From Paenibacillus agricola (GTDB lineage: Bacteria; Bacillota; Bacilli; Paenibacillales; NBRC-103111), in NCBI RefSeq assembly GCF_011440305.1, contig NZ_JAAOIW010000002.1, forward strand, positions 612,084 through 676,083: a DNA stretch of 64,000 nt, given 5' to 3'. This document shows, piece after piece, positions 25,802 through 34,470 of this stretch (the stretch's first letter is position 1; the number at the start of each line of letters is the position of its first letter). Under the pieces are notes generated by a model. The model was not told where the DNA came from and made no database searches. It saw only the letters and a list, made by a program, of their open reading frames with translations. A program made the translations under genes and the position numbers.

Positions 25802-26006
25802 TCAACATATCCCTCAACGCAACAATCTCTTCCTTCGATAACGTAACACCTTTGCCCATCTTATCATGCTCAGACGACCATTCGCGGATATCATATTTCG
25901 GATCGCGGTCATTCCAGCTGATGAGATTGAGTTCCTTGCTCCAGCCTTTTGCACCTTCGGATAGGATTCCGATATTTTTGGTAATTTCGAATTTAAGTTC
26001 TGCCAT
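25785..26006 (-). CDS. YdbC/PC4-family ssDNA-binding protein
   Basis: A 73-residue protein, MAELKFEITKNIGILSEGAK..., with KGWSKELNLISWNDRDPKYD and the C-terminal helix GVTLSKEEIVALRDML. This is the complete YdbC pattern of the PC4 (transcriptional coactivator p15) fold. Such proteins bind single-stranded DNA. GAGGGGTTAAACA precedes the ATG. It is the first recognisable gene of the element's rightmost part, 1 kb upstream of the polymerase, which makes a role in transcription or replication initiation plausible. Confidence 0.85.
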   Translation of the reverse strand: MAELKFEITKNIGILSEGAKGWSKELNLISWNDRDPKYDIREWSSEHDKMGKGVTLSKEEIVALRDMLNGLEL

Positions 26007-26121
26007 TGTTTAACCCCTCATTTTACTATTTGTTTCATACTTTGTGCAGTCAGTATTCCCCAAATAACTAGTTCCCTTTAAAGTACTCCCTTAACCCACT
26101 TGCCCATCTTCGAATAATTCT

Positions 26122-29100
26122 TTAAGCATCCATTGGCCATCCCTTATACTTATCTTTCGCCTCATCCACTAAGGCATTCGTCAAAAACTTCAACGTTTCT
26201 CCGGTTACTTTTTCACGATTTAATACTCTGATTACAGCAAGTTTGACTTTTGCTAAAATATCAGTTCGATGAGACTCCGTCCATCCTGCCTTGAATTCTT
26301 TCTTCATTTCTTTAAGGACTTTATGCACTAAATCAGCTATGAATTTATTTGTAAACGATTGTTCTTCTAAACTGGCAATAATCTCATAGAATGAAATTTC
26401 TTCTTCAGATAAACCTAAATCTTTACGCTTTTGCACTTCTTTTAATATTTCATTACGCATCTCAACCATTAATCGAACAACATCAGCAGCCGTAATAACT
26501 CGATCATGGTAATCCCTTATTGTTTTCTCTAATAGTTCACTCATTTGTTGTGATTGCTTTTTGTTTTTAGGGAATGTTAACTTTACTTGATTCTCTAAAA
26601 GCTGCTTAAACAATTTCAACCTTAAATCCACATGTGGTTTATCCTTAACATCAAGAATAAATTCTTCGTCCAAAATAGAGATGTCAGGTTTTTCGATCCC
26701 CGCAATAGAAAAAATATCTATAGTCCCCTTAACTTCTAAACTTGTATCTACTAATTTTGTGAGTTTCCGTTCAAGTTCTTGTTCAGATTCAAAATCTTTC
26801 ATACCGACTTTACGAATTTGTGTTTTTACGACTTCATAAAGAAGAACTTCATCTACAACAGGTCGTACTTCCATCTGATTTGATACTAACTTATATGCTT
26901 TAGAAAGTATTAATTGCGCCTCTAGATAATCTTTTTCGATATCTGAACCTAAAAATAAAGCAACCAAATTTGCAAGTAAATCCTCCTGTTCAACTTTTCC
27001 AAGTGAACGCCAACTCTTGCTACGAAACTGCTCCGGTATTAAAGCTCTAATACCTTCAAGCGATTGCAAAAACAAAATCAAAGCTTCACTCACGTCCAAC
27101 TGAGTGCCTTTAGGGACGGAGCCAAGATTCGTATATTGTTTAGTTGCCTCTTTCAATTGTTCAGCAATACCGATAAAATCAACAATTTGCCCTCCCTCTT
27201 TTTCAGGGAAAACACGGTTAACACGTGCAATCGCTTGAATGAGGGTATGCCCTTTCATAGGCTTATCTACATACAAAAAGGTCATTGGGGGAAAGTCTGA
27301 TCCCGTTAAAAACATATCTACAACAAGACATATCTTTAATGGATCCTCCCCATCTGCTAATCGTTCTTTAAGCAATTTCTTTTCTGCATCATTTTTAATG
27401 TGAGAATACTTACTACCTTCCTGTACATCTTTCCATTCAATGGGATCAGTTGTTCTTCCTGTCATGATTATTTCCATCGATGGACAGTTAGGTATTTTTT
27501 TCAATTCGTTATATAATGCTACACAAATTTCACGGCTCATCGAAACAATTAGTCCTTTTGCAAAAGGTTGCTCTATTATTGATTCATTAAAATGTGTAAC
27601 AATTTCTTCTGCAAGTTTATGTAGACGCTTTGGTGTACCGACAACTTTCTTCAATGCGGCATATTCACGCTTATATTTCTCTAACGCATCATCACTTGAA
27701 CCTTGTTCTACAATTTCAGCAAAATCAGTATCAATATTAACGTTGGTTAAATCCAATGGAATCAACTTGGGATCATACATTAGTTTAACCGTAGCACCAT
27801 CTTCAACAGACTGTACCATATCATACGTATGAATAATTGGTCCGAATTGCTCTGTAGTATCTCGCCCCATCATAGTAATAGGTGTACCCGTAAACGCAAC
27901 ATGCGAAGCATTGGGAAGTGCATGTCGTAAATTACTGGCAAATCCTTTTGCTCCATACTGGGTACGATGTGCTTCATCTGCTATAACGATAATATTACCA
28001 CGGTTCGATAATACTGGATGTTCTTCTTCAGTATCTTTTATACGGAACTTTTCGATAGTGGAGAGTATAATTTGCCCACCTTCATTTTGGAGCAAAGTCC
28101 GTAAATCATCAGCATTTCCTGCCTGTTCAACATTTCCTATGAACGAGTAGGCTGATGTGAATGTTTTATACAGTTGTTCATCCAAATCTGTTCTATCTAC
28201 TTGTAAAACGATAGTTGGATTTTCTAAATCCTTTGATTTCCTTAATAGGTTTGCTAAAAATAACATTGTAAATGACTTTCCTGAACCTGTGCTATGAAAA
28301 ATGGTTCCAATTTTGTGATCTCCATCAATTCCAACTGCACGAAGAGCTTCTTGATAAGCAATATTCGCTCCAAAAAATTGATGATATTTGGCCCCAATTT
28401 TTGACGATTTTTCCTTATCCTTCTTAAAGAAAATAAACCGTTGTATGTATTTTAAAAGGCATTCTTTATTCATTAATCCTTCTATAAGTGTTTTCATTGA
28501 ATGAACGGGATTGTTTTCAATATGATGTCCATCCTTTGATTTCCACTCTGCAAAGTATTCCATTTTTGCAAATGGCATACCATGCATAGTACGAACACCA
28601 TCCGCAATAACTACAAAGGCGTTGTAATTGAACAATTGAGGAATATCCTTAACATAGTGTTGTAATTGCAAATGTGCGCCGTGCACTGATGGATCCTCTC
28701 GATAAGGACTCTTTAATTCAAACACAACAAGTGGTAAACCATTTACAAATATATTGACATCAGGACGACGAGAAAAGTGTCCATCAATCGCAAGCTGGTT
28801 CATAACCACGAAATCATTGTTTGTTGGGGTGTCCCAATCAATAGGAAGGACATCGATAAGCTTTGTTTCACCGACTTCATCATAAGAAAACGTCATCCCT
28901 TTTACTAACCTATCGTGAAACCGCTCATTTCTTTTCTCTACAGAAAGACCATCGACTGTTGTAAATAAAGAAACTAATCGAGGAAGCTCACTACTTGGAA
29001 TTGAAGGATATTTATGATGAAGAAACGCCTTTAAGCGTTCCTCCATCACTACATCTCTCAAACTCTCTCGAGCCATCCACTCATACGCTGGTATGTAGGT

Positions 29101-29178
29101 ATAGCCTTGTAACTTCAAACGTTCTATCGTTGTTTCCTCAAAATCAGATTCGTACAATCGATTCTTTGTCAACTGCAA
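26122..29178 (-). CDS. hsdR: Type I restriction enzyme, R subunit
   Basis: A 1018-residue protein. The N-terminal nuclease domain has RPDVNIFVNGLPLVVFELKS (PD...ELK). The translocase motor has Walker A GTIFHSTGSGKSFTM, the IADEAHRTQYG DEAH box, FTGTPI, LIVSMSREI and GHTLIQAIARVNR (motif VI). It cleaves unmodified DNA after ATP-driven translocation, in complex with HsdM and HsdS. It overlaps the hsdS end by 35 bp. The first codon is TTG; a second TTG at 29172 has better spacing from AGAGGTG. It appears intact. Confidence 0.95.
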   Translation of the reverse strand: MQLTKNRLYESDFEETTIERLKLQGYTYIPAYEWMARESLRDVVMEERLKAFLHHKYPSIPSSELPRLVSLFTTVDGLSVEKRNERFHDRLVKGMTFSYDEVGETKLIDVLPIDWDTPTNNDFVVMNQLAIDGHFSRRPDVNIFVNGLPLVVFELKSPYREDPSVHGAHLQLQHYVKDIPQLFNYNAFVVIADGVRTMHGMPFAKMEYFAEWKSKDGHHIENNPVHSMKTLIEGLMNKECLLKYIQRFIFFKKDKEKSSKIGAKYHQFFGANIAYQEALRAVGIDGDHKIGTIFHSTGSGKSFTMLFLANLLRKSKDLENPTIVLQVDRTDLDEQLYKTFTSAYSFIGNVEQAGNADDLRTLLQNEGGQIILSTIEKFRIKDTEEEHPVLSNRGNIIVIADEAHRTQYGAKGFASNLRHALPNASHVAFTGTPITMMGRDTTEQFGPIIHTYDMVQSVEDGATVKLMYDPKLIPLDLTNVNIDTDFAEIVEQGSSDDALEKYKREYAALKKVVGTPKRLHKLAEEIVTHFNESIIEQPFAKGLIVSMSREICVALYNELKKIPNCPSMEIIMTGRTTDPIEWKDVQEGSKYSHIKNDAEKKLLKERLADGEDPLKICLVVDMFLTGSDFPPMTFLYVDKPMKGHTLIQAIARVNRVFPEKEGGQIVDFIGIAEQLKEATKQYTNLGSVPKGTQLDVSEALILFLQSLEGIRALIPEQFRSKSWRSLGKVEQEDLLANLVALFLGSDIEKDYLEAQLILSKAYKLVSNQMEVRPVVDEVLLYEVVKTQIRKVGMKDFESEQELERKLTKLVDTSLEVKGTIDIFSIAGIEKPDISILDEEFILDVKDKPHVDLRLKLFKQLLENQVKLTFPKNKKQSQQMSELLEKTIRDYHDRVITAADVVRLMVEMRNEILKEVQKRKDLGLSEEEISFYEIIASLEEQSFTNKFIADLVHKVLKEMKKEFKAGWTESHRTDILAKVKLAVIRVLNREKVTGETLKFLTNALVDEAKDKYKGWPMDA

Positions 29179-30403
29179 GCACCTCTTTTATCATGTTGGC
29201 TGCTTCTTTCACTTCAATTTCACCCGATAGTAGGCGTGGTAAGAGATAATTCCTGGTGTCAATTAATTGATTTATAATTCCCGAGTTTATCTTGTACAAT
29301 TTATCCCATTTTTTTACTCTTTCCTCAAATAAATCAATAATATTAGGATTAGGTATGGTAACTTTCAGATTCTCTAATTCTAATTTATTTATAGAATTGA
29401 AAATTGTACCTGATCCATGAGAATCTTCTGATTTAAATATGTTTTTTAATGTATATAGTAAAAATGAATAATTATTATCTTTTGGCCTAATAGCTGCCAG
29501 TCCACGTCCTATAACCATTTCACTTGGAGCAATATTAATTCTTCCCACAGGTGCTCTCACACTCGTTAAAATATCATTTTCGTTTGCTACACGCAATATT
29601 TTTGAACTGTACACTGTATGTTGTGGGAACCGTTCTTCAAAACCTGTAACTCCTTGATGGAATGGCAATCCTTCATAATCAACATTATAAAACTCGGATT
29701 TGGGTGATTGTCCCATAATAATTAATGCTATATCTTTAAGAGATTGAACTTTCCATCCATTCGGAATATCTCCAAGTTCGCTTTCTTCAAATTCACTATC
29801 TTTAAAGGGACCAAAATCAACAAACCAATGTTTATAAAGTGTTTGGGCCATTTGTTCTAAAGTCCGATTAATATTTCTATTCAATTCTATTTTTGCATCT
29901 ACTTTTTTTAAGATTGATGCAATTGCAATTTGAGTTGTAAAAGCAGGCAAACTAATTTCAAACTCTTCAATCACTCCCTTGGTTAAAGCCTTCCTAGTTC
30001 CACCATGAACTAAATTTAATAATCTCTCTTTATTCTTTCTTTCATTAAGTGCATACATTACATATTCAGGGGAGTTTGTGGTATTTACTCTAATAATACA
30101 AACATGCTGATTGACTCGAGCAGGGAGTAATTCATTTGGTACAATACAGCACCTTCCCACAGAATCACCGGTAATATTCAATAAAATATCTAGCTGTTCA
30201 ATAGTTACATTTCTAAGAAGTTGTCCTTCTTTATAATCCAAATAAACTAACCCATCTGTTTCGAATTTATAATCATATATATTTTGACTCCTGATTAAAG
30301 TGATACCTTCTTGAATATAAACAGCTTCACCGCCTCTCGGAGTCGATCCACTTCCTATTTTGAGAGTAATATTTTTTAGTTTTTCCATCTTAAAACTTGT
30401 CAA
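29144..30403 (-). CDS. hsdS: Type I restriction-modification specificity subunit
   Basis: A 419-residue protein with two target recognition domains, each followed by a helical spacer: TRD1 (about 1-180; ITLKIGSGSTPRGGEAVYI) with spacer AIASILKKVDAKIELNRNIN, and TRD2 (about 210-380; IPNGWKVQSLKDIALIIMGQ) with a second spacer. Each TRD reads half of a bipartite site. It overlaps the hsdM stop by 4 bp (TTGA); GGAGGG lies 5 bp upstream of the TTG. Confidence 0.93.
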   Translation of the reverse strand: MTSFKMEKLKNITLKIGSGSTPRGGEAVYIQEGITLIRSQNIYDYKFETDGLVYLDYKEGQLLRNVTIEQLDILLNITGDSVGRCCIVPNELLPARVNQHVCIIRVNTTNSPEYVMYALNERKNKERLLNLVHGGTRKALTKGVIEEFEISLPAFTTQIAIASILKKVDAKIELNRNINRTLEQMAQTLYKHWFVDFGPFKDSEFEESELGDIPNGWKVQSLKDIALIIMGQSPKSEFYNVDYEGLPFHQGVTGFEERFPQHTVYSSKILRVANENDILTSVRAPVGRINIAPSEMVIGRGLAAIRPKDNNYSFLLYTLKNIFKSEDSHGSGTIFNSINKLELENLKVTIPNPNIIDLFEERVKKWDKLYKINSGIINQLIDTRNYLLPRLLSGEIEVKEAANMIKEVLAVDKESIVRI

Positions 30404-31974
30404 ACTAATCCCTCCAAGTCTTTTAAAATACCTTTTTGGAGGTGATTACTTTCTTCAAATTGCTGCTTCAATTGCTCTATTAACTCTGCCATCTTGTCCT
30501 CAAATGGCACACTATCTTCTTCTTCTAACTCCGTTCCAACATATATACCTGGTGTTACCTTGTAATCTTGATCTTTTACTTGTTCGATTGTTGCAATTTT
30601 ACAGAACCCTGCAATATCTTCATACATACCTGCTTCATTCCGAAATTGGTGATATTTACTAGCAATTTCACTAATCTCACTTTCAGTTAACGTTTTTTGG
30701 CGACGAGAAACCATCCCACCCATCTTACGTGCATCAATAAATAGAATTTCTTGTTTGCGATTGCGGTATGATCCTTTTCCATCTCGATTTTTACTTAAGA
30801 AAAACAAGCAACATGGAATCCCTGTTGTGAAAAATAACCTTTCAGGTAACTGAACAATACAATCAACATAACCTTTCTCTATTAAAGCTTGTCGAATTTC
30901 CTTTTCACCTGTTGTATTTGTTGTCATAGCACCGTTTGCCATAACAAATCCAGCCGTTCCAGTTTGATTTAGATGGTATAAGAAATGCTGCATCCATGCA
31001 TAATTCGCATTAGAGTTTGTTACTTTAATACCTTCAACACCTAATTGATTAAAACGCGGATCATTATTAGCAATACGATCAGCCCCCCAATCTTTCATAT
31101 TGAAAGGTGGATTAGCGATTACGTAATCAGCTTTTAAATCACTGAACTGAGGTTCTAATAATGAATCACCTAGCTTAATATTCGCATTAATACCATGTAA
31201 TAACACATTCATCTTACCTAATCTAACAGTCGTTTCCTTAATTTCTTGACCATAAAAGGAAAGGTTTCTATTGTGACTGGAATAGTCATCTGATTGAATG
31301 AACATACCACCTGATCCACAAGTTGGATCAAAAACTGTACCTACCCTTGGAGCCAACATTGCTACTAATAAACTTACAATAGCAGATGGTGTGAAGAATT
31401 CCCCACCGCGAGCACCTTCACTAGATGCAAAGTTACCAATAAAATATTCGTAGACACGCCCAAGTACATCGACACTTGATTCACTATTTACGCTAAATAC
31501 ATCTTTAGAGAAAATGGTAATGAGTGCAGCTATATTTTCAACTGGCAGTGACGTTGCTTGTTGAAAAATTCTTGGAAGTGTACCTTCAAGTTCTTTGTTT
31601 GTTTCCTCTATTAACTTCATTGCATTATCAATAAGTTCTTTAATATTCGGTTGGTTGGCGTGTTTCCTAATGTAATCCCAATGAGTTTCTTTTGGAATCA
31701 TAAATACGTTATCTTCACGATATAACTCTTCCATACTTAAGAACATTTCTTTCATCGTTTCATCTTCAGCAGCATAATACTCACTTTCTGGATCGTTTAT
31801 CATTTCCGTAATCTTTGCTTTGCGCTTATCATATCGTAATGATAAATAACGCATAAAAATAAGGGGTAATACGTAGTGCTTATAGTCAGCCGGAGCAATT
31901 GGTCCCCGTAATTGATTAGCCGCATCAAATAATTCATTTTGAAAATCAATATCCGCCTTTAGTATTTGGCTCAT
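30400..31974 (-). CDS. hsdM: Type I restriction-modification methyltransferase subunit
   Basis: A 524-residue protein with an N-terminal helical domain (DFQNELFDAANQLRG...) and an N6-adenine methyltransferase domain: FDPTCGSGGMFIQSDDY (motif I) and VIANPPFNMKDWG (NPPF, motif IV), plus LFFTTGIPCCLFFLSKNRDG. ATG 31974 has AAGGAGACAATGGA upstream. It is the first gene of the hsdM-hsdS-hsdR operon and would protect host sites by methylation. Confidence 0.95.
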   Translation of the reverse strand: MSQILKADIDFQNELFDAANQLRGPIAPADYKHYVLPLIFMRYLSLRYDKRKAKITEMINDPESEYYAAEDETMKEMFLSMEELYREDNVFMIPKETHWDYIRKHANQPNIKELIDNAMKLIEETNKELEGTLPRIFQQATSLPVENIAALITIFSKDVFSVNSESSVDVLGRVYEYFIGNFASSEGARGGEFFTPSAIVSLLVAMLAPRVGTVFDPTCGSGGMFIQSDDYSSHNRNLSFYGQEIKETTVRLGKMNVLLHGINANIKLGDSLLEPQFSDLKADYVIANPPFNMKDWGADRIANNDPRFNQLGVEGIKVTNSNANYAWMQHFLYHLNQTGTAGFVMANGAMTTNTTGEKEIRQALIEKGYVDCIVQLPERLFFTTGIPCCLFFLSKNRDGKGSYRNRKQEILFIDARKMGGMVSRRQKTLTESEISEIASKYHQFRNEAGMYEDIAGFCKIATIEQVKDQDYKVTPGIYVGTELEEEDSVPFEDKMAELIEQLKQQFEESNHLQKGILKDLEGLV

Positions 31975-32051
31975 TCCATTGTCTCCTTCTACATTCTTAA
32001 ATAATTTTGTTATCCCAAAGTTGTTGTTTATAACCTATTCTTGCAGCTATT

Positions 32052-32177
32052 TCATTTAGCTAAAAGCATTGTACGTTGTGGTTCTTCATTATAACCTATC
32101 ACTTCTGAAAATAGTCCTTTAGTCTTATTCCACAATCCAACTGGAAATTCCTTTATTCGACAGATTATTCCCAACAT
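32052..32177 (-). pseudogene. Short gene fragment containing repeat copy A
   Basis: A 41-codon frame from ATG 32177, MLGIICRIKEFPVGLWNKTK..., ends YNEEPQRTMLLAK. The second copy of the repeat (33320-33382) can encode a similar IICRIKEFTVGLWNKFKGL in the same relative frame. This suggests both copies derive from one coding sequence. The remaining 31975-32290 interval holds the copy-A repeat and the terminator only; no clear hsd promoter was identified. Confidence 0.35.
32112..32174. repeat. 63-bp direct repeat, copy A
   Basis: Begins TAGTCCTTTA and ends TTATTCCCAA. It matches 33320-33382 at 59 of 63 positions in the same orientation. The pair encloses the ArdC/ImmA-like gene. Confidence 0.85.
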
Positions 32178-32230
32178 TATACACCCGGCAACGACACAAA
32201 TCATTCAGCGAGTATATGTTCGCATGAAAA

Positions 32231-32257
32231 AACCTCCCCCAACGGAAGTTGGAGGTT
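32231..32257 (-). terminator. Intrinsic terminator of the metallopeptidase gene
   Basis: On the minus strand AACCTCCAAC-TTCC-GTTGGGGGAGGTT (10 pairs with a small bulge) is followed by TTTT, about 35 bp after the stop at 32291. Confidence 0.85.
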
Positions 32258-32290
32258 TCGAGAATGAATTTTCAGGAAGGCTACTTGGTT

Positions 32291-33208
32291 CTAAGTAATA
32301 TTAAAATTGAGTGAAAGTTGAACATTTTTTTCCTGCTTTATTTCATTTATTCTCTTTACTATTTCTTTCCGAGGCTCTTTGTTACTTTTTAGCATTGATT
32401 CAATTATTGCCACTGACTTCAAAACGGTGTCAATACTTATATTGGGTATCTCTTTATTATCTTTAAGATAACCGTTAAGATATTCTGCAGATGGATTTTT
32501 TAATCCCCTCCTTTCACAAACTAACCAACATACGCTTTCTGCCTCAAATTCACGCTCGTTTTTATCAAGATGACGTCTATCTCCCCACCATTTAGGATTT
32601 GGAGTACCCAGATGACCACAATAAACATGAGCTAATTCGTGTAGAATTGTTGCAAATCTTGTTTCCTGTGGATGAGTTCTATTCACAACCATCTCATATA
32701 AAATTTTCACCCATATTTCCTTCTTGCTTCGAAGTATTTTCCCTTCTCTTTGGCTACTGCTGATTTGAATAAAACCTGCACTGGATGTGCCATGATCAAC
32801 CTCACTATATAAAATTCCATCACTTTTGAGATTATTTATTAGCCGATTAAAAACAACATTTGCAACTTGACCTTTGACTTTAAATGGATTAATTAGCTCT
32901 TCAGGGAAAGGGGCTTTACCGAATGTGTCCGATAATTCAAAAACGAATGAAACAGGTCCAAAAAGTCGTAAGATTACAAGTGGTCTTGCACCGGGGTTGA
33001 TATTTCGATTAAATTTTTTTTCCCATTCAGCTGCCGTTGCAACGTATTGACTGCCAGGTTTTTGAATATGTATCAACATTGCATTATATGGAGCAATATG
33101 AGGGAATTTTTTCACAAATTCGAATAACTCTTTTAGTTCATTACTCTTTCGATATGTACCAATTTCTAGAAAAAGCTTATCTAACTCTGGAATACTCTTA
33201 TTTTTCAT
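32291..33208 (-). CDS. ArdC-like/ImmA-type zinc metallopeptidase
   Basis: A 305-residue protein. The N-terminal ~110 residues (YNAMLIHIQKPGSQYVATAA, ...INPGARPLVILR) resemble the ssDNA-binding ArdC N-domain. The C-terminal domain has ILHELAHVYCGHLG with the HExxH zinc site (H190, E191, H194) and a later Glu (EREFEAESVCWLVCERRG). This architecture is known in anti-restriction ArdC proteins and in IrrE/ImmA regulators. Its place just upstream of hsdMSR fits an anti-restriction or regulatory role. The 63-bp direct repeats on both sides suggest a mobile or duplicated cassette. Confidence 0.8.
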   Translation of the reverse strand: MKNKSIPELDKLFLEIGTYRKSNELKELFEFVKKFPHIAPYNAMLIHIQKPGSQYVATAAEWEKKFNRNINPGARPLVILRLFGPVSFVFELSDTFGKAPFPEELINPFKVKGQVANVVFNRLINNLKSDGILYSEVDHGTSSAGFIQISSSQREGKILRSKKEIWVKILYEMVVNRTHPQETRFATILHELAHVYCGHLGTPNPKWWGDRRHLDKNEREFEAESVCWLVCERRGLKNPSAEYLNGYLKDNKEIPNISIDTVLKSVAIIESMLKSNKEPRKEIVKRINEIKQEKNVQLSLNFNIT

Positions 33209-33319
33209 TTGGTCACCTTTCCATAAAACATAAGTAGATGGAAATGCAATTTATACAATAAAAGTTTTATTGCTACTTCTTTAATATGGCAGTCGAACAC
33301 AATTGCAATGTTTCAAAAT

Positions 33320-33382
33320 TAGTCCTTTAAACTTATTCCACAATCCAACTGTAAATTCCTTTATTCGACAGATTATTTCCAA
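33320..33382. repeat. 63-bp direct repeat, copy B
   Basis: Second copy, beginning TAGTCCTTTA and ending TTATTTCCAA, 59/63 identical to 32112-32174. It lies upstream of the ArdC/ImmA-like gene; the copies are 1.2 kb apart. Confidence 0.85.
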
Positions 33383-33402
33383 TAGGATCATATTGAATAA
33401 AC

Positions 33403-33582
33403 ACACTTGATACAGCCCCAACTTTGTCCGATGATGGCTGGGAGACCCGTTCACCCCAAGCCGCAGGTATGAACGAGAACTGGAGGCTCGCCGGAGACTT
33501 CGGTACAGTCGACAGTATCGTACTTGCCAAAAATGGTGGGCTGGAACTTATGAATTGTGATGATTATTTCAAATTAACATAG
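33403..33582 (+). pseudogene. 3' fragment of an unknown plus-strand gene
   Basis: A 59-codon frame ends in TAG 33582: TLDTAPTLSDDGWETRSPQA... and ends ...LELMNCDDYFKLT. It has protein-like codon use and is visibly richer in GC than its surroundings. A TGA lies just upstream and there is no start with an SD, so it looks like the remnant of a foreign gene. It overlaps the 3' end of the minus-strand gene by 19 bp. Otherwise 33209-33563 holds only repeat copy B. Confidence 0.35.
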
Positions 33583-34286
33583 CCAAAGTGATATTGGCTG
33601 TTATTAATAACTTGTTGCAAATCCATTCCTGATGAAGTAATTTGGAAAAGTTGAGCCTTAAGAGTAGATTCAGGTTGTAAATTTTCAATTTTAATCCAAA
33701 TACGTGCTGTTTCACCATGCCATGCTGCAGGGTAGTCGTCGTTTGATAAACTCTTAGGCTCTGTGAACGACTTAATTTCCAAAACATTGGCTTTATATGC
33801 AATGTCATTGTTACCGCCAGCAGTTCTTCCGATAGCAAAGATAATAGTCACTTTTTCGCCGCGGTTAATTGCTTTGTTATACGCCGCTACACGTTTTGGT
33901 GACATACCGTAATAGAGAGCTTGCGTTGAAAACCATGTAAATCCTCTCACGGCTTGGTCTGCGATGTATAGCTGCATGGTTTCGTGACCGTTATATTCGT
34001 TGCCTTGATTATCACGCGAGGTTGCGAGTTTCATAAAGATGAAACTCTCATCAGAAAGATTTACTTCGTCTGAATCACGGTCAGATAACATCTGCCTTAC
34101 GGATTCGATGTTTAAATATTTCCTTTTTAGTTCCATATAGAGTTCCTCGTCTTTGGCAATCATGTACATCTCCAGCATATCATTAAGTGCAACGGTTTTC
34201 GTCAGCCCTCGTTGCAAAACAAATTCATCGAACATCTGCTGGACTGTTTCGTGGGCGTTTATGGTCATGTAATTTTTTCGTGGCAT
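33564..34286 (-). CDS. Ribbon-helix-helix-type N-terminus with a PUA/EVE-like C-terminus
   Basis: A 240-residue protein. Residues ~1-50 (KNYMTINAHETVQQMFDEFV, ...TKTVALNDMLEMYMIAKDEE) look like a ribbon-helix-helix DNA-binding domain. The C-terminal half (FTWFSTQALYYGM..., GEKVTIIFAIGR, YPAAWHGETARIWIKIENLQ) is beta-rich and loosely resembles PUA/EVE-type folds; this second call is weak. Two copies of a 25-bp partly palindromic repeat lie just upstream, consistent with autoregulation. Function otherwise unknown. Confidence 0.6.
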   Translation of the reverse strand: MPRKNYMTINAHETVQQMFDEFVLQRGLTKTVALNDMLEMYMIAKDEELYMELKRKYLNIESVRQMLSDRDSDEVNLSDESFIFMKLATSRDNQGNEYNGHETMQLYIADQAVRGFTWFSTQALYYGMSPKRVAAYNKAINRGEKVTIIFAIGRTAGGNNDIAYKANVLEIKSFTEPKSLSNDDYPAAWHGETARIWIKIENLQPESTLKAQLFQITSSGMDLQQVINNSQYHFGYVNLK

Positions 34287-34310
34287 AATATTTTCCTCTT
34301 TTCATCATAA

Positions 34311-34365
34311 ATTGTACTACCGTTCCGGTAGAACATTTTTATTGTACTACCTTCCCGATAGAATA
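34311..34365 (-). promoter_or_regulatory. Tandem operator-like repeats, 30-bp period
   Basis: ATTGTACTACCGTTCCGGTA-GAACA (34311-34335) and ATTGTACTACCTTCCCGATA-GAATA (34341-34365) match at 21 of 25 positions. Each carries an inverted CTACCG/CGGTAG-type core. The 30-bp spacing is close to three helical turns, so bound proteins would lie on the same face. They are directly upstream of the RHH-like gene. Confidence 0.7.
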
Positions 34366-34470
34366 TCAAGAGAGAAAGTAAAAAATGGTGGTTTTTATTC
34401 AGACAACAGAAAGATAGAAAATGGATATAGAGTAAATTCATATAAATTTATTGCCATAAACGTTAAAAAA

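Larger units (their letters stand above)
3756..26006. mobile_element. Phage-derived element with head/packaging genes and its own RNA polymerase; ends not defined
   Basis: This is a block of about 22 kb, almost all minus-strand, with lower GC than the chromosome to its right. It contains a large serine recombinase, SHOCT-like peptide, connector proteins, capsid, scaffold, portal, large and small terminase, a tyrosine recombinase, a ParB-methyltransferase, a helicase-like ATPase, an RdRP/YonO-like polymerase and a PC4-like protein. No tail tube, tape measure, baseplate, holin, endolysin or DNA polymerase was seen. The limits given are the outermost element-like genes. No attachment-site repeat was found, as expected for serine integrases whose shared core is only a few bases. 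Confidence 0.7.

Noticed and set aside
3756-26121. attL/attR direct repeat at the element ends
   Set aside because: No shared sequence of more than a few bases was found between the left flank and 26.0-26.1 kb; serine integrase cores are too short to detect by eye.
26122-31974. Phase-variable hsdS inversion locus
   Set aside because: Only one hsdS gene is present and no second inverted TRD cassette or invertase was seen beside it.
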